Below, piece by piece: positions 21,873-33,319 of a stretch of 64,000 nt of DNA. This DNA comes from Papilionanthe hookeriana x Papilionanthe teres (Eukaryota; Streptophyta; Magnoliopsida; Asparagales; Orchidaceae): contig CM040439.1 of assembly GCA_022702705.1 (NCBI GenBank), forward strand, positions 25,644,142-25,708,141. Direction: 5' to 3'. Every line of letters begins with the position of its first letter. The stretch's first letter is position 1. The notes beneath the pieces were generated by a model, which was not told the origin of the DNA, searched no databases, and saw only the letters and a list, made by a program, of their open reading frames with translations. The position numbers and the translations under genes were made by a program.

Positions 21873-24800
21873 TCACCAATAATCTCCACAAGAACAATCT
21901 CCTGCTTCAAAATGATGGAACCTGTAAGAATCTCTCAATATAATCACCCGACCCATAACTTGAGACACAAACTTCATCCAGTTATGGCAGTCATTGCAAA
22001 CCCTAATATTCTTAATCACCCTTATGGGCACCTCTGCTGGCAGCTCCATGTTCCCAAACGACACAGCAAGTTTCTCACTGTGTATCCAAGCAGTAGAATC
22101 CTTCTGTTCTTCTTCACTTTCCTGCAGAAGAAAGTAGCGATCTTGCTTATATCCAATCTCAATTGCCTTCTTATTCAACTCCTCCAAGTGCTCATAGATT
22201 TGTTCCGCTAATGAATGCCGACGATCGCCGACGAAGAAGGAATGGATTGCGTTCTTGGCCTCAATCCAACTCTGCCCGGGTTCCTTCTTCACTCCTCTAT
22301 CCTTCATTACCTGCCTCATTCTATCCCTCCATTCCCATCTCCTTGTCACTGCATACAGATTCGATAGGAGAACATAAGTTGCTGAATCATGAGGTTCCAA
22401 TTCGAGGAGATGACGTCCGGCAAACTCGCCGACCTCGATGTTCTTATGGATTGTAGACGCGCCGAGAAGCGACCTCCATATCATTGAATCTGGGACGAAC
22501 GGCATATCTTCTATGAATCGCTGCGCGCGATTCAATTGTCCCGCCCGTCCGAGAACATCCACCACACACACGAAGTGCTCGGGTTTGGGCATGAGTCCAT
22601 GCTCTTTGCTTATCGATTGGAAGTGTTTGAGTCCCTCGGTCACCAGTCCGACATGGCTGCAAGCTGTAAGAACGCCAATGAATGTAACATGATTCGGCTT
22701 GACTCCCTCCTTCTTCATCTCCTCAAATAGTTGCAGAGCTTCCTTGCCACGTCCGTGTTGCGAACAAGCTGTGATAATGGCGTTCCACGAAATCGAATTC
22801 CTCGTGGGCATACTGTTGAACACGAGCTTCGCATCTTTGATGCTTCCGCACTTGGCATACAAGGAGACTAGTGAGTTACCCGCTTCTATCTCCATTTCAT
22901 AACCAGTTTTGATCATTTTTGAATGAAGCTGATTTCCCAGCTTTAAATCTGCAATATTAGCCGAAGAACTAACAGCTGAGCCATATGTGAACAGATTAGC
23001 TTTAATGTCCTTCTGATTCATCTGTTTATATACTGCTAGCGCTTCTTCATAGTGACCACTCTGTCCAAAACCAGAAATCAAAGCATTCCATGACACATCG
23101 TCCCTAACCTCATTACTCTCAAACGCAGAATAAGCTTCCATGATCATACCAGACCTTGCATAAAGGTTCACAAGAGCATTTCCAATCGATATATCAGCAG
23201 AATAACCCAAAACACAAGCTTGGCCATGGATCTGCAGTCCCTGACTAACAGCTTTCAGTCCAGCACAAGCACTAATTGCGCTTGATAATCCAATATTATC
23301 AGGCTGGACGCCATGAAATCTCATTTCCTCAAATGTTTGGAGAGCTTCAACAAAATGCTCATGCTGCGCATAACCTGCAATCATTGCCGTCCAAGAGACG
23401 ACATCTTTCTCCACCTGTCTGTCAAGGATCCTCCTCGCACTTTCCAACATTCCACATTTGGAATACATATCTATTAACACACTGCAGACAAAGATATTCA
23501 TTTCAAAACCAGTTTTTATGGCCATGGAATGGATCTGCTCGCCGAGATCGAGTTCTCCATAGTAAGTACATGTTCTTAGTATGCTTGGATAGGTATACTG
23601 GTTTGGCTCCAAACCTGAAACCAGCATTTCAGAGAATAGATTAAAGGACTCAGTTAGATCACCCATCTGTCCATAAGCTACAAGCATTACATTCCATAGC
23701 ACCACATTTTCTTTGTCTGTGGAATCGAATAATCTGCGCGAGGTTTCTATATCTGCACATTTTACATACAGATCAAGCAAAGAACCTTCAATAATATAAT
23801 CTGAGGATAATCCAGCTTTCAACACGTAGGAGTGGAGCTGCTTGCCCTTCTGAATACCTCCAACAGAAGCACAGGCACAGAGAAGACTTGCAACGGTCAC
23901 TGAGTCAGGTTTAGAGCCAGAAGTTTGCATTTCCTTGAAGACAGATATAGCTTTTTCACTATTTCCAAGCATCCCATAAGCTGAAATCATGGAGTTAAAT
24001 GTGACTCCATCATGAGCTACCATCTCCTCAAATACTTTCTCGGCTAAATCCAAGCTTCGGAATCGTGAATAAAAGCTGATAAGCGCATTTCCAACAAATG
24101 TTTCTGAGCAGAATCCCCACTTGAAGGCCTGCGCATGAATCCCAATTCCCTCTTTGAAAAGTTCTGTCTTAGTACAGGCACTAAGGATGCTGGATAGAAC
24201 ATAGGGAGTGGGAATTACTCCAGATTGATGCATATGGTAGAAGAGATTGAAAGCTTCTTTTCCGAACCCATTTTGAGAGAGACCAGAAACCATGGCAACC
24301 CATGAAACATTATCCCTTGAACACATTTCATCAAAAATCATAATTGCAGAGTCTATACTCTTATTCTTTGAATATAAATCGATTAAAGGATTGCAAACAA
24401 TTGGATGGTTCGCTAATCCAAGCTGAATAATTCTACCATGAATCTGCTGAACCAGAGGCCAGCAGCCATTGTTGCCAGTACAGGCTCTCAGTGCAATACT
24501 GAATATTATAGGATCAATGTTACGGCACTCTCTCAAAACATTCACGAAAAAGCTTATGACTTTAAGTTTCTCATTTAGGCGAAGCTGGTCGGAGATCAGT
24601 TTAGGAATACTTGTTTCAGACAAATCATCAAACAACTTGCTTGCGCTAGCAAAATCACCCAGAGTGAAGTAGATACTAAATAGCCGATTGGATAACAAGC
24701 TCTCTGTATCAAGACCCAGCTTAACCATCACTCCATGGACTCTTTGTGCTCCTCTGACAGAGCTCAAGCTGGAACAAGAGTCAAGAACCGATGCATATGT

Positions 24801-25174
24801 ATGGAGGTTAGGGCGAACCCCGCGCTGTTCCATGAAGCTAAGAATAGCAAAAGCGTCCCCTTTTCCAAACTCCAATCGAGTTTTTTCTTCAATTTCGCCG
24901 TCTGAAGAGTCGCAGAGAGCAGCAGTTTGGGCATGGCGGATGGAACCAAGTCCGCGAACATTGCAGATGAATGACTACAGGGACGTGGAACAGAGCTTGT
25001 GAAAAAGCTTCAAAAGATGAGATCTTGGAATGGTAAATGAAGGTTGGAGTAATGGGATATAAATACCTTGAAGAAGCCGGTGCGGGGATTCTGTTGCCTG
25101 ATGGGAATTCTTCGAGGGAAGATGGAGACTGAGGGATGGAGGAGAGTTAGAGCTGGAGAAGAAGAGAAGGGCAT
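21873..25174 (-). CDS. Pentatricopeptide repeat protein, PLS-E-DYW class (At4g13650-like)
   Basis: Two coding exons: 25174-25067 and 24974-21873 with a 92-bp phase-0 intron. The product is 1069 aa. Exon 1 encodes 36 residues rich in Ser, Arg and hydrophobics without acidic residues (MPFSSSPALT...), an organelle transit peptide type. Long tandem PPR repeats follow, then an E region with the PG-box-like KKEPGQSWIE. The C-terminal DYW domain carries the deaminase motif H1001-S-E1003 with C1029xxC1032, a second Cys/His cluster (HHFEAGDCSC), and ends GDYW. DYW proteins do C-to-U RNA editing in plastids or mitochondria. Sequence and length agree with Arabidopsis At4g13650 (about 1064 aa). The large exon has no ATG before residue MEQRGV. 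The spliced exon supplies the start, so a model beginning inside exon 2 would lose the targeting signal. Confidence 0.93.
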
Positions 25175-25474
25175 ATAGAGAACTATATCTAGCTGATAGA
25201 GCTTGCAAACTACCCTTCTTTATCTCTATTACGGATACAGATTAAATTAAAAATGGCAATTGCATGCAGACCCCCCGAAACTTGCTATTTACAAATCGAG
25301 CACTACATTCAACCATATTTTAAAAAGAAGGGTTCTCCACAGCAAAGGAGAGCCACAAGAAGCCTCCATGCAATCCAAAAACCCTTTTTTCTCATCCACA
25401 AAGCCCTCAATTTCTGATCTCAGAACCATCAGAAACCAAGCAGAGAAGGCAGAAACGGGACGAAGAAGAAGACC
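25175..25474. promoter_or_regulatory. Divergent promoter region between PPR-DYW and MET1 genes
   Basis: Only 300 bases separate the two start codons, and the genes point away from each other. The interval contains a purine-rich MET1 leader (about 25420-25470) and a short stretch resembling a family A remnant (GCAATTGCATGCAGACC at 25255). No TATA box was recognised for either gene. Both products are predicted to be organellar, so shared control is possible but not shown. Confidence 0.5.
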
Positions 25475-28400
25475 ATGTCTGTAGCTTCAATCACCAACCC
25501 CTCTCTCCATTCATCTCCTCTTCCAAAATCAAAGCGCGGCAGAAAAAACCCCCTTCTATTCCACTCCAAGTTCTCAGCCCTGTCCGACCCCAAATCCATG
25601 GCAGTGGGAAAACAACATTCGACTAAGTGCCCTGCTTTCGTGATTAAGGTTTCTTCGTCGGCTACAGAATCTGAACCATCGAAGCCGGAGGGGCGTGTGG
25701 AGGAGGAGAAAGAAGTAGTAGTAGATGAAGAAGAAGTAGAAGAAGAAGAAGAGAAATATGAAGAATATGAGGTTGAGATTGAGAAGCCTTATGGGTTGAG
25801 GTTTACGAAGGGAAGGGATGGTTCGACTTACATTGATGCCATAGCTCCGGAGACCTCTGCAGCCAAGACTAACATGTTTTCTGTGGGAGACAAAGTCATT
25901 GCCACCAGGTACAGAACTCTCTCTCTAGCCATACGACATCCTTTGCCCTTTTATATTAATATAAACTTCTGGTAAGAAAATCGATTCTGAACGATGAAGA
26001 AATTTATGAAGGAATCCGTAGCACAATGTACACAATATATCTCAAAGTTAAAAAAGCAGTGATTTTGATGCGATATGAATGATTTGAACGGTATAAACGT
26101 AAAAAGCAGAGCAAAGTTTAGGTGTTAGATATATAAATATAAAAAATTTGGGTGTTATGAATGTAAAAGCTAGTAAAAATTTGATATTTCTGATGCTGAT
26201 GACAAAATATGATTGTTTGTAGTGCTGTGTTCGGTGATGAAATATGGCCAGCTGCTGAGTATGGGCGCACAATGTACACAATCCGCCAAAGAGTTGGGCC
26301 CTTGCTCCTGAAAATGCAGAAGAGATATGGTCAGTTAATTGCCTCTCCAATGTTCTCATTTTCTTCTTAGAAATTTACATACATACGACACAGTTCTTAT
26401 GGATTCACATATCTAGCACCTCAGTGTCATAAACCGATGCATGAAAATGTGTATTTCGATTTTAAGATGAAGAATTTCAGAAATAGATGCATTGTTGTTC
26501 AGAATTTCAGATTCATGAGGCTATTGGCTCTGTAAATTGATTTCTCATTTCTCCAATCATTGTACTGAAATAGAATTGCATCAACTTATTCTTACAAAAT
26601 GTTAAAATTTATTTTAGTTTCTAACTTCTGCCTGAGAACTATGAACGTTTTGTCTTACTATCAAGTATTATGAATGCAGTTAATAGATAGAACCTGGCTC
26701 CCAAAGTGGGGAATTTACATGCATACCAAACAATTCTTATATATTTAGATATCTGGCACCTAAAGTTTGATATTTACATGTATTTATTACACTTTAGTAT
26801 TGCAGTCCCATTAAAACATAAGCATGAAAGGGTGCATTACACTTTTAAGAAGCTAGTATTTGTGTTATTTTTGTTGTGATATTAAGATTTTGACTGTTCT
26901 ACAAATAAATATTAAAGTTTGGATGTTATATGTAAATAGTTCAACATTGTGTGATATGCATCTGAATTTCATTTAATAATATCATTATCAGTACAAAGTA
27001 GCTGTTTTACATCAATTTCTGGCAAAAAAATGTACATTAGAATTAAAAAATATGAGGGCCATTTACATATCATACCAAAGAAGTCCAGGACTTTACATAT
27101 CTAAGGTGTAAACCTTCATGTTTACATACAACAACAACAAACCTTTATCTCACTAAGAGGGGTCGGTTACATGAATCCTTTTTCTCCTTTGCGTACTATT
27201 TATTGTCATTTTTTCATTTACTTCTAATAAATTAAGATCATTTTTTATGCAATATGCCCAAGTCTCTCTAGGTCTAGCTCTGCCTTTATCGGATCATCAG
27301 GTAACCAAATTCTCATATTTTGTCCGTCAGTGGAGCTGCACCAACCCTATCACGGATATATTCATTTCGCATTTTGTCTCTAAGTGTAAAGCCACTCATC
27401 CACCTAATCATTCTCAACTCAACAACACTTAACTTAGTTTTTTACTTCTCTTTTAAAGACCAACATTCAGCACCATAGAACATTGCAGGTCTCACCAACT
27501 TCTTATAAAATTTGATTTTCAAACTATGCGGTACTTTTCTATCACACAATAGGCCCGAAGCATTCCTCCACTTCAACCGACCAACTTGAATTCTACTAAT
27601 AACATCCCCATCTATATTGTCATTACTTTGAACAATAGACTCGAGATATCTAAATCGTTCACACCTTTTACATACGTAGCACTCAAATCGTTCACTTCAC
27701 ATCAAAAATACTACTATCACTAATTTACACATTTTCTTGCATAGGCTTCAATACCAAGGTGTTATGAATGTACATATTGAACTTTAGGTGTTATTAGATA
27801 CGCAAATGCATAAGATTTGTGTGTAAATTTCCCAAGATATTAACAGAAAGCCAATCCTTTTTAGAGTATTTCTCAGTCCTTTGAATGTGTTGCGCCAGGA
27901 AAGCCCATCGATACGACTGAACTCACTGAGAAAGAGATTATTAGAGCTGAAAGAAATGCAGGATTTATAAGCAACAGGATTAGGGAAATACAGGTATGAA
28001 ATCATATCTTCAATTGTATGGATGCTTAGCATACTCATTACTGGCAAGAAGGCAGAAGCTCATATACCTTTTAAAACATTGATCTTCTTGATTTAGCTCT
28101 TATAAATTGAGATTGAAAAGCAAAAAAATGATTTCAGATTCAAAATTATATGAGGAAGAAGGAACAGAAGGAAGTGAGGGAGAATGATCTTCGCGAAGGA
28201 CTTTCACTGTACAAGTATGAACTGACTCTTTTTAATTTTTTTATTTGGAAGATTCACATACATAGCACTAAATTCCTATGTATTTATGTATATCTAATGT
28301 CTAAACTTCAATTTTTACATACATGCCATCTTACCAATGCATGAAAAAAACATATTTTGCCTTATGAGTGTTAAAATGGTGGTATTTTTGATATGACACG

Positions 28401-29538
28401 AAAGATTTTGATGTTATAAATGGAAAAAAAAACAAAGAAGTAAAGCTTTAGTGTTATGTTGGAACCATGCTTCGTGTTTCTACTTAGGCTAACGATGTTG
28501 GTTTGAAGGGGTGGTAAATATGAAGAGGCCCTAGAGAAATTCGAGTCGGTATTGGGATCAAAGCCGGAGCCGGAAGAAGCTTCGGTCGCAAACTACAATG
28601 TTGCATGCTGTTATTCGAAGCTTAATCGGGTAAGACAAGGAAAAGAATTAGTACTAATGTATCATAGAACTCTCGAATTTGTTTTGAGATGAGTGCAATA
28701 TATGAGCAACTAATATCACACAAATCTCAAAACAAATTTAAAGGCTTGGAGATTCGCCGAGACTAGTTTTTGGTCGGGATATCATGATATAAGCATCATC
28801 TATGAGATGAACATTGCAAAGTGGTAGAAACTCCAAGATTATCATAACAATCTGCAATATGTTTTCTTTTACAGGTAAATGCTGGACTTTCTGCATTAGA
28901 AGATGCCCTGAAAGCAGGATATGATAATTTCAAGGTAAGAGTGCACTCTACTACTGATTATTTGCTTGATTGGGATAAATTATAATATTATTTTATGTTT
29001 TTATTTTTTATTTTATTTTGAAAACATACTTATTTAGTGTGTTTTTTATTTTAAAAAATTAAAAAAAAAAAATTAACTTTGTCAAATATGTCAAGTATGC
29101 TTTGTTTCAAATCAAAACATAAATAAAACAAAAAATAAAAGATAAAAGCGATCCCAAACAATCCTTGGGTGGTCGTTTCAGATCATTTTTGTTTTATTTT
29201 TGTTTTATTATTTTTGTTTTGATTTGAAATAAAATATATTTGATTATTTAATTAAAGTATGTTTATTTTTATTTCTAGAAACAAAATGTAAAAACATGTA
29301 GAAAAAGCATACTGAACAAACATATTAATGAACAAAATTTATCCTGAACAAGCTCTTAGTTTCTTAGCCATTTTCATCTTATTGGTTGTTGCAGAGAATT
29401 CGCAGCGACCCTGACCTAACAAATGTTAGAGCAACTGAAGAATTTGAGGCCCTGATGAAAAAGTACGACGAGTCTTTCATAAATGAGAATGCCATTAGTG
29501 CAATCAAATCCCTTTTTGGGATTTTTAAAAAGAAATAG
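25475..29538 (+). CDS. MET1: MET1/ZKT-like PDZ-TPR thylakoid protein (PSII supercomplex assembly), 7 coding exons
   Basis: Exons: 25475-25908, 26223-26329, 27899-27993, 28138-28214, 28509-28629, 28875-28934, 29395-29538. Joined they give 345 aa, close to Arabidopsis MET1 (At1g55480, about 335 aa). Residues 1-60 form a Ser/Lys-rich chloroplast transit-peptide type leader. Residues 74-101 are strongly acidic. A PDZ-like module runs about 97-185 (EKPYGLRFTKG ... VGDKVIA). A TPR region covers about 213-320 (GGKYEEALEKFESVLG, NYNVACCYSKLNR, SALEDALKAGY). The C terminus is conserved (ESFINENAISAIKSLFG). MET1 acts at the stromal side of the thylakoid in PSII assembly and repair (family knowledge). 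Introns 1, 2 and 4 contain family A MITEs, and intron 2 also an RTE LINE. Confidence 0.95.
26060..26172. mobile_element. Family A MITE, right half, in MET1 intron 1
   Basis: AACGGTATAAACGTAAAAAG, AAAGTTTAGGTGTTAGATAT and GGGTGTTATGAATGTAAAAG follow the right-arm order. The left arm is missing. Confidence 0.6.
26370..26475. mobile_element. Family A MITE, left half, in MET1 intron 2
   Basis: AAATTTACATACATACGACA then CAGTTCTTATGGATTCACAT and ATATCTAGCACCTCA; the right arm is lost after about 26475. Confidence 0.65.
26709..26970. mobile_element. Family A foldback MITE in MET1 intron 2
   Basis: Left arm GGGAATTTACATGCATACCA then CAATTCTTATATATTTAG and GGCACCTAAAGTTTGAT. Right arm AAAGTTTGGATGTTATATGT then TTGTGTGATATGCATCTGAA. 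Full length, diverged. Confidence 0.7.
27055..27833. mobile_element. Family A foldback MITE split by an RTE LINE, MET1 intron 2
   Basis: The left arm at 27055-27129 (GGGCCATTTACATATCATAC, CATATCTAAGGTGTAAAC) and the right part at 27667-27833 (TTTAGGTGTTATTAGATACG, GCATAAGATTTGTGTGTAAA then TTTCCC) make one complete copy when the LINE is removed. Confidence 0.75.
27130..27666 (-). mobile_element. RTE-type LINE 3' fragment nested in family A MITE
   Basis: The minus-strand copy starts (its 3' end) with a CAACAACAACAA tail. It matches the last third of the RTE element at 15914-17827, block by block: ATGTTCTATGGTGCTGAATG, GTGTGATAGAAAAGTACCGC and GAGATGTTATTAGTAGAATT-like strings on the minus strand. 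It is flanked by TTTACATAC at 27121-27129 and 27667-27675, a probable 9-bp target duplication. It is only the 3' terminal 540 bases and has no intact frame. Confidence 0.85.
28249..28463. mobile_element. Family A foldback MITE in MET1 intron 4
   Basis: AAGATTCACATACATAGCAC, AATTCCTATGTATTTATG, TTACATACATGCCATCTTAC on the left; AAGATTTTGATGTTATAAAT and AAAGCTTTAGTGTTATG on the right. It fills most of the 294-bp intron; the right tip is lost. Confidence 0.7.
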
Positions 29539-30059
29539 TAATCAGTCATAAATGTTCAATTGCCCATTGTTTCTTAAGTTCAATCACAATGTGGTATAAG
29601 AAAGATCCAAATTACCAAATTTGCTTTTGTATAGTTTTTTTAGGAGGATTTGAAGGGATTACAATCATGTAAGTTTTATGAAAGGCATTGATGTCTCAAA
29701 ATTTTTTTTTTTTTTTAAATCTTCAATTTTCTCTAATTTTATTCTTATAATTATCTAAGATAATGATTTAGATAAATTTATATTTTTTTCTATTGTGACT
29801 ACCTTCATTAACATGCCAATCAATTGTTTAGATCTATTTACCTTTTTCGAAGGTAATGCATTTTTTGCTTACTTAGATAAAGAAATGTTAAATAAAACAT
29901 TCTTTATACTTTGGTTCGAATTCAGATCCATCTATCGTCTTTTTTTTTGTCATTCTCATCGCTCGGTTAGTTTTTGTCGTGCTTGCTTTGACTATGACGG
30001 TTTTATCTTATTAGTGGGCCCTCTTTCTTCGTACTATAAATAAAATCTTTTTTTTATTT
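29539..30059. other. MET1 3' flank, AT-rich
   Basis: MET1 3' UTR, then AT-rich DNA with T runs. No gene, clear element or strong poly(A) signal was identified. The ORF at 29795-30043 is not family-like. Confidence 0.4.
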
Positions 30060-30830
30060 TACCAGAGCTCATAATCAATATAAATTTAAATCACGCCAAG
30101 GAATAGAATCGCACAGATCTGAGAAAACCGAAACAAAAAATACGAACATAAGCACAATTAAAAAAATACATAAAGACACTTAATAATTTAAGTGGAAAAA
30201 CTTGAAAATAGGAAACAATCTCAGAGTCATACCATCAATAATTTTTCACTATGAATTTAGAAAGTTTATATAGAATATACTCATATTTCCTCTCTACAAT
30301 GAAGAAAATTTACAACACGTCGCTCCAAATCCTCCCTCTTGATCTGATAAGAGAAACACTTGTGAAATTCTCATCTCCAACGCTTCTCTCTTTTACGAGG
30401 AAAATGTCAAAGAATACACAAGCAGGAACTTCTTCTCTGAAAGTTGCACACTTCACTACTAATAAAAAGCGGACCAACTGCATCGAGCGCAAAAGTGCCT
30501 GAAATCAGGCACCTTAGTGCTTGTGGCTCGGGAGGAAAACTGAGCGCCCGAGAGGTGGGCGCAAGGGTGCCCAAACTTGGGCACAGAAGCGCCATGCACA
30601 TAGGAACACCCAAAGTGGGAGCTGGAGCGCCATGCGCTCGGGATCTTCTGTACGTTTGCTGCGGCACACCAAATCAAGCTCCACACTATAACAATATCCT
30701 ATTTGGAGACTGATTGCACCCAACATGTCCTTATCTGTGCCTCCATTTATATCGCATTCATAGTCACGAACCGTAGTATCCGGTCCCAACCTTCATGAAA
30801 TCCAACTGAAGCCAAACACAGCTTCAATTT
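30060..30830 (-). mobile_element. Probable copia-type LTR remnant
   Basis: TTAAGTGGAAAAACTTGAAA with ACAATCTCAGAGTCA, then a GCGCC/GGGCAC-rich stretch (30480-30660), resembles the R-U5 part of plant Ty1/copia LTRs read backwards. All six frames are partly open in the GC-biased part, so the overlapping ORFs there are not genes. No matching second LTR was found. Confidence 0.35.
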
Positions 30831-31056
30831 CTCAATAATCACCACATTGAATATATTTTATTTACATTAAAATTTCAGAAATGACCTTTCTTTTATGTTT
30901 AATCAATATTATACCAAAATAAATGTTATTTTATACTAAGAAATTTATAGCTATAGAGTGAATTTTATTTTTAACATTGCATATTGATTCGCACATACAC
31001 AAATAAAAGAAACTTATAAGATAAATACAAGTTTCTACGTAAGCCATTATTGAAAG

Positions 31057-31994
31057 AAAAAAAATCACAAGGCCTGACCTGACTAAAATACTCTACAATG
31101 CAGATGATGATGGCAAAAGTTTACCCTTCTTCAAGAAGACATGATCACAAAGTCTAGCTTGTATGTTGACTTACAATCGTATAAGTGTAATGAAAAATGT
31201 TCGTGACAGAGTGAGAGGTGATGCGCATTAAAATTGATTTATGACCAGTATATACGGTTGAACGAGAAAGTCATAAATTTTAATGAATAACGAGCAATGG
31301 TAGTCAAGTACTTGTATACATCAACATGTACCTACTGAATGCAATGACAATCAGGCGACTATAATTAAGATGATACGATCATGTGATGGTAGTTACTAAC
31401 AATGATCGTCAACATCACTCGATGGGTATAGTTTTAAGATTCTTCAATTTCCTTAGCTTTATCTAATTCAAGCTGCCCTTAATGTGATAAATAAGGGTAT
31501 ATCATAAAATTTTATGAGTGGTGCTTTGATTATTTTTATAAAATGTTCTAAACACTTAATTGGACCATCCGTATTGATTCCCTTAATCATATATTGCTTT
31601 GCAGACATTTAATATCTTAATAATATTGGGACTGACTAAGTGATCTTAGACTGTTAGATTTCTCTACAAAGATGCTTGTTTTGATTGAAAGAACGAGATA
31701 TTTTGAGAACATTCGATCATTTAAAGCTTAATTTATGATCATTTGGACTTGGACCAAGACAGTTTAGTGTCGTTGGATTCATCTCATCACGTTGCTTATT
31801 TTATTCGAGCATGGTGGAAAAAAGAGTTCATATGGCCTCTAAGTTGATTTTTATTCACATATTCGTGTCAAGATCGATGAGTTAATTAATGAAATTTCTC
31901 GTGATACATCAAACATATTATAATATATGTTCTAAATATTTCCTCAAATGAACATAGTATATGGCATATATGACATGCTAGTTATCATGTACAA
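31057..31994. repeat. Family D repeat, tandem unit 1 (938 bp)
   Basis: It starts at the A-rich block before CACAAGGCCTGACC (31066) and ends at TAGTTATCATGTAC. Unit 2 follows directly with a constant offset of 938 bases. The two differ by a few percent (for example ACAGAGTGAGAGG versus ATAGTGAGAGG). Confidence 0.9.
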
Positions 31995-32935
31995 AAAAAA
32001 AACCACAAGGCCTGACCGACTAAAATACTATACAATGAAGCTGGTGATGGTAAAAGTTTACCCTTCTTCGAGAAGACATTATCATAAAGTCTAGCTTGTA
32101 TGTTGACTTAGCATAATATAAGTGTAACGAAAAATGTTGGAGAAATAGTGAGAGGTGATGAGCTTTAAAATTGATTTATGATCAGTATATACGGTTGATC
32201 GAGAACATCATAAATTTTAATGAATAACGAGCAATGGGAGTCGAGTACTTGTATGCATCAACATGTACAGACTGAATGCAATGACAATCAGGCGACTATA
32301 ATTAAGATGATACGATCATGTAATGGTAGTTACTAATAATGATCGTCAACATCAATCGATGGGTATAGTTTTAAGATTCTTCAATTTCCTTAGCTTTATC
32401 TAATTAAAGCTGCCCTTAATGTGATAAATAAGGGTACATCATAAATTTTTATGAGTGGTGCTTTGATTATTTTTATAAAAAATTCCAAACACTTAATTGG
32501 ACCATCCGTATTGATTCCCTTAATCATATATTCCTTTGCAGACATTTAAATATCTTAATAATATTGGGGCTGACTAAGTGATCTTAGACATGTTAGATTT
32601 CTCTACAAATATGCTTGTTTTGAATGAAAGAACGAGATATTTTGAGAATATTCGATCATTCAAAGCTTAATTTAGGATCATTTGGACTTGGACCAAGACA
32701 GTTTAGTGTCATTGGATTCATCTCGTCACATTGCTTATTTTATTCGAGCATGGTGGAAAAAAGAGTTCATATGGCCTCTAAGTTGATTTTTATTCACATA
32801 TTCGTGTCAAGATCGATGAGTTAATTAATGAAATTTCTCGTGATACATCAAACATATTATAATATATGTTCTAAATATTTCCTCAAATGAACATAGTATA
32901 TGGCATATATGTCATGCTAGTTATCATGCACAAAA
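31995..32935. repeat. Family D repeat, tandem unit 2
   Basis: Second copy of the 938-bp unit, beginning AAAAAAACCACAAGGCC and ending TAGTTATCATGC. The only ORF of note (32624-32824, 66 codons) is closed or changed in unit 1, which argues against coding. A diverged relative lies at 1060-1490. Confidence 0.9.
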
Positions 32936-32957
32936 AGTGAAATAAACATTTTTATAT

Positions 32958-33042
32958 AAGATGGTCATCATGTAAAAAATTAAAGTTTAGGAGTTATATA
33001 TGTAAATATATGAGAATTGAGGGGTATGTATGTAAATCTTCC
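32958..33042. mobile_element. Family A MITE, right half
   Basis: AAAGTTTAGGAGTTATATAT then ATATGAGAATTGAGGGGTAT and GTATGTAAATCTTCC. Confidence 0.65.
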
Positions 33043-33185
33043 TATAATTAAATATTAATAAAAAAAAAAATTGCATTTATCTTAAAATAAATTAATAACT
33101 TTGCTATCCACCTAACTTTAGAACTGGACTAGAAAATTTAAAAATAATTTTCTTTAAATAAAAACCCATATGCATGTTTAAAAAA

Positions 33186-33310
33186 CGCGCATTTACGTAC
33201 ATACCACCAAATTCTTATGTATTTACATACATGACACCTTAACTCTACTTATATTTATACCGCCTAAATATTTAAAAACACGTTCAAAATACCGACATTG
33301 TAACTTTCAA
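33186..33310. mobile_element. Family A MITE, left half
   Basis: GCATTTACGTACATACCACC, AATTCTTATGTATTTACATA, ATGACACCTTAACTCTACTT. It faces the right half at 32958-33042 in the wrong order, so these are two separate fragments. Confidence 0.65.
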
Positions 33311-33319
33311 AAAGTTAAA

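Noticed and set aside
22163..23644. Several plus-strand ORFs across the PPR gene
   Set aside because: All are antisense to the long, domain-supported PPR-DYW frame.
30310..30789. Five overlapping ORFs on both strands
   Set aside because: GC-biased stretch without stops in several frames; no frame looks like a protein family. Treated as LTR-like repeat.
31057..32935. Tandem 938-bp units as a CRISPR-like or satellite array
   Set aside because: Only two long units without spacers in a eukaryotic genome; best described as a simple tandem duplication.
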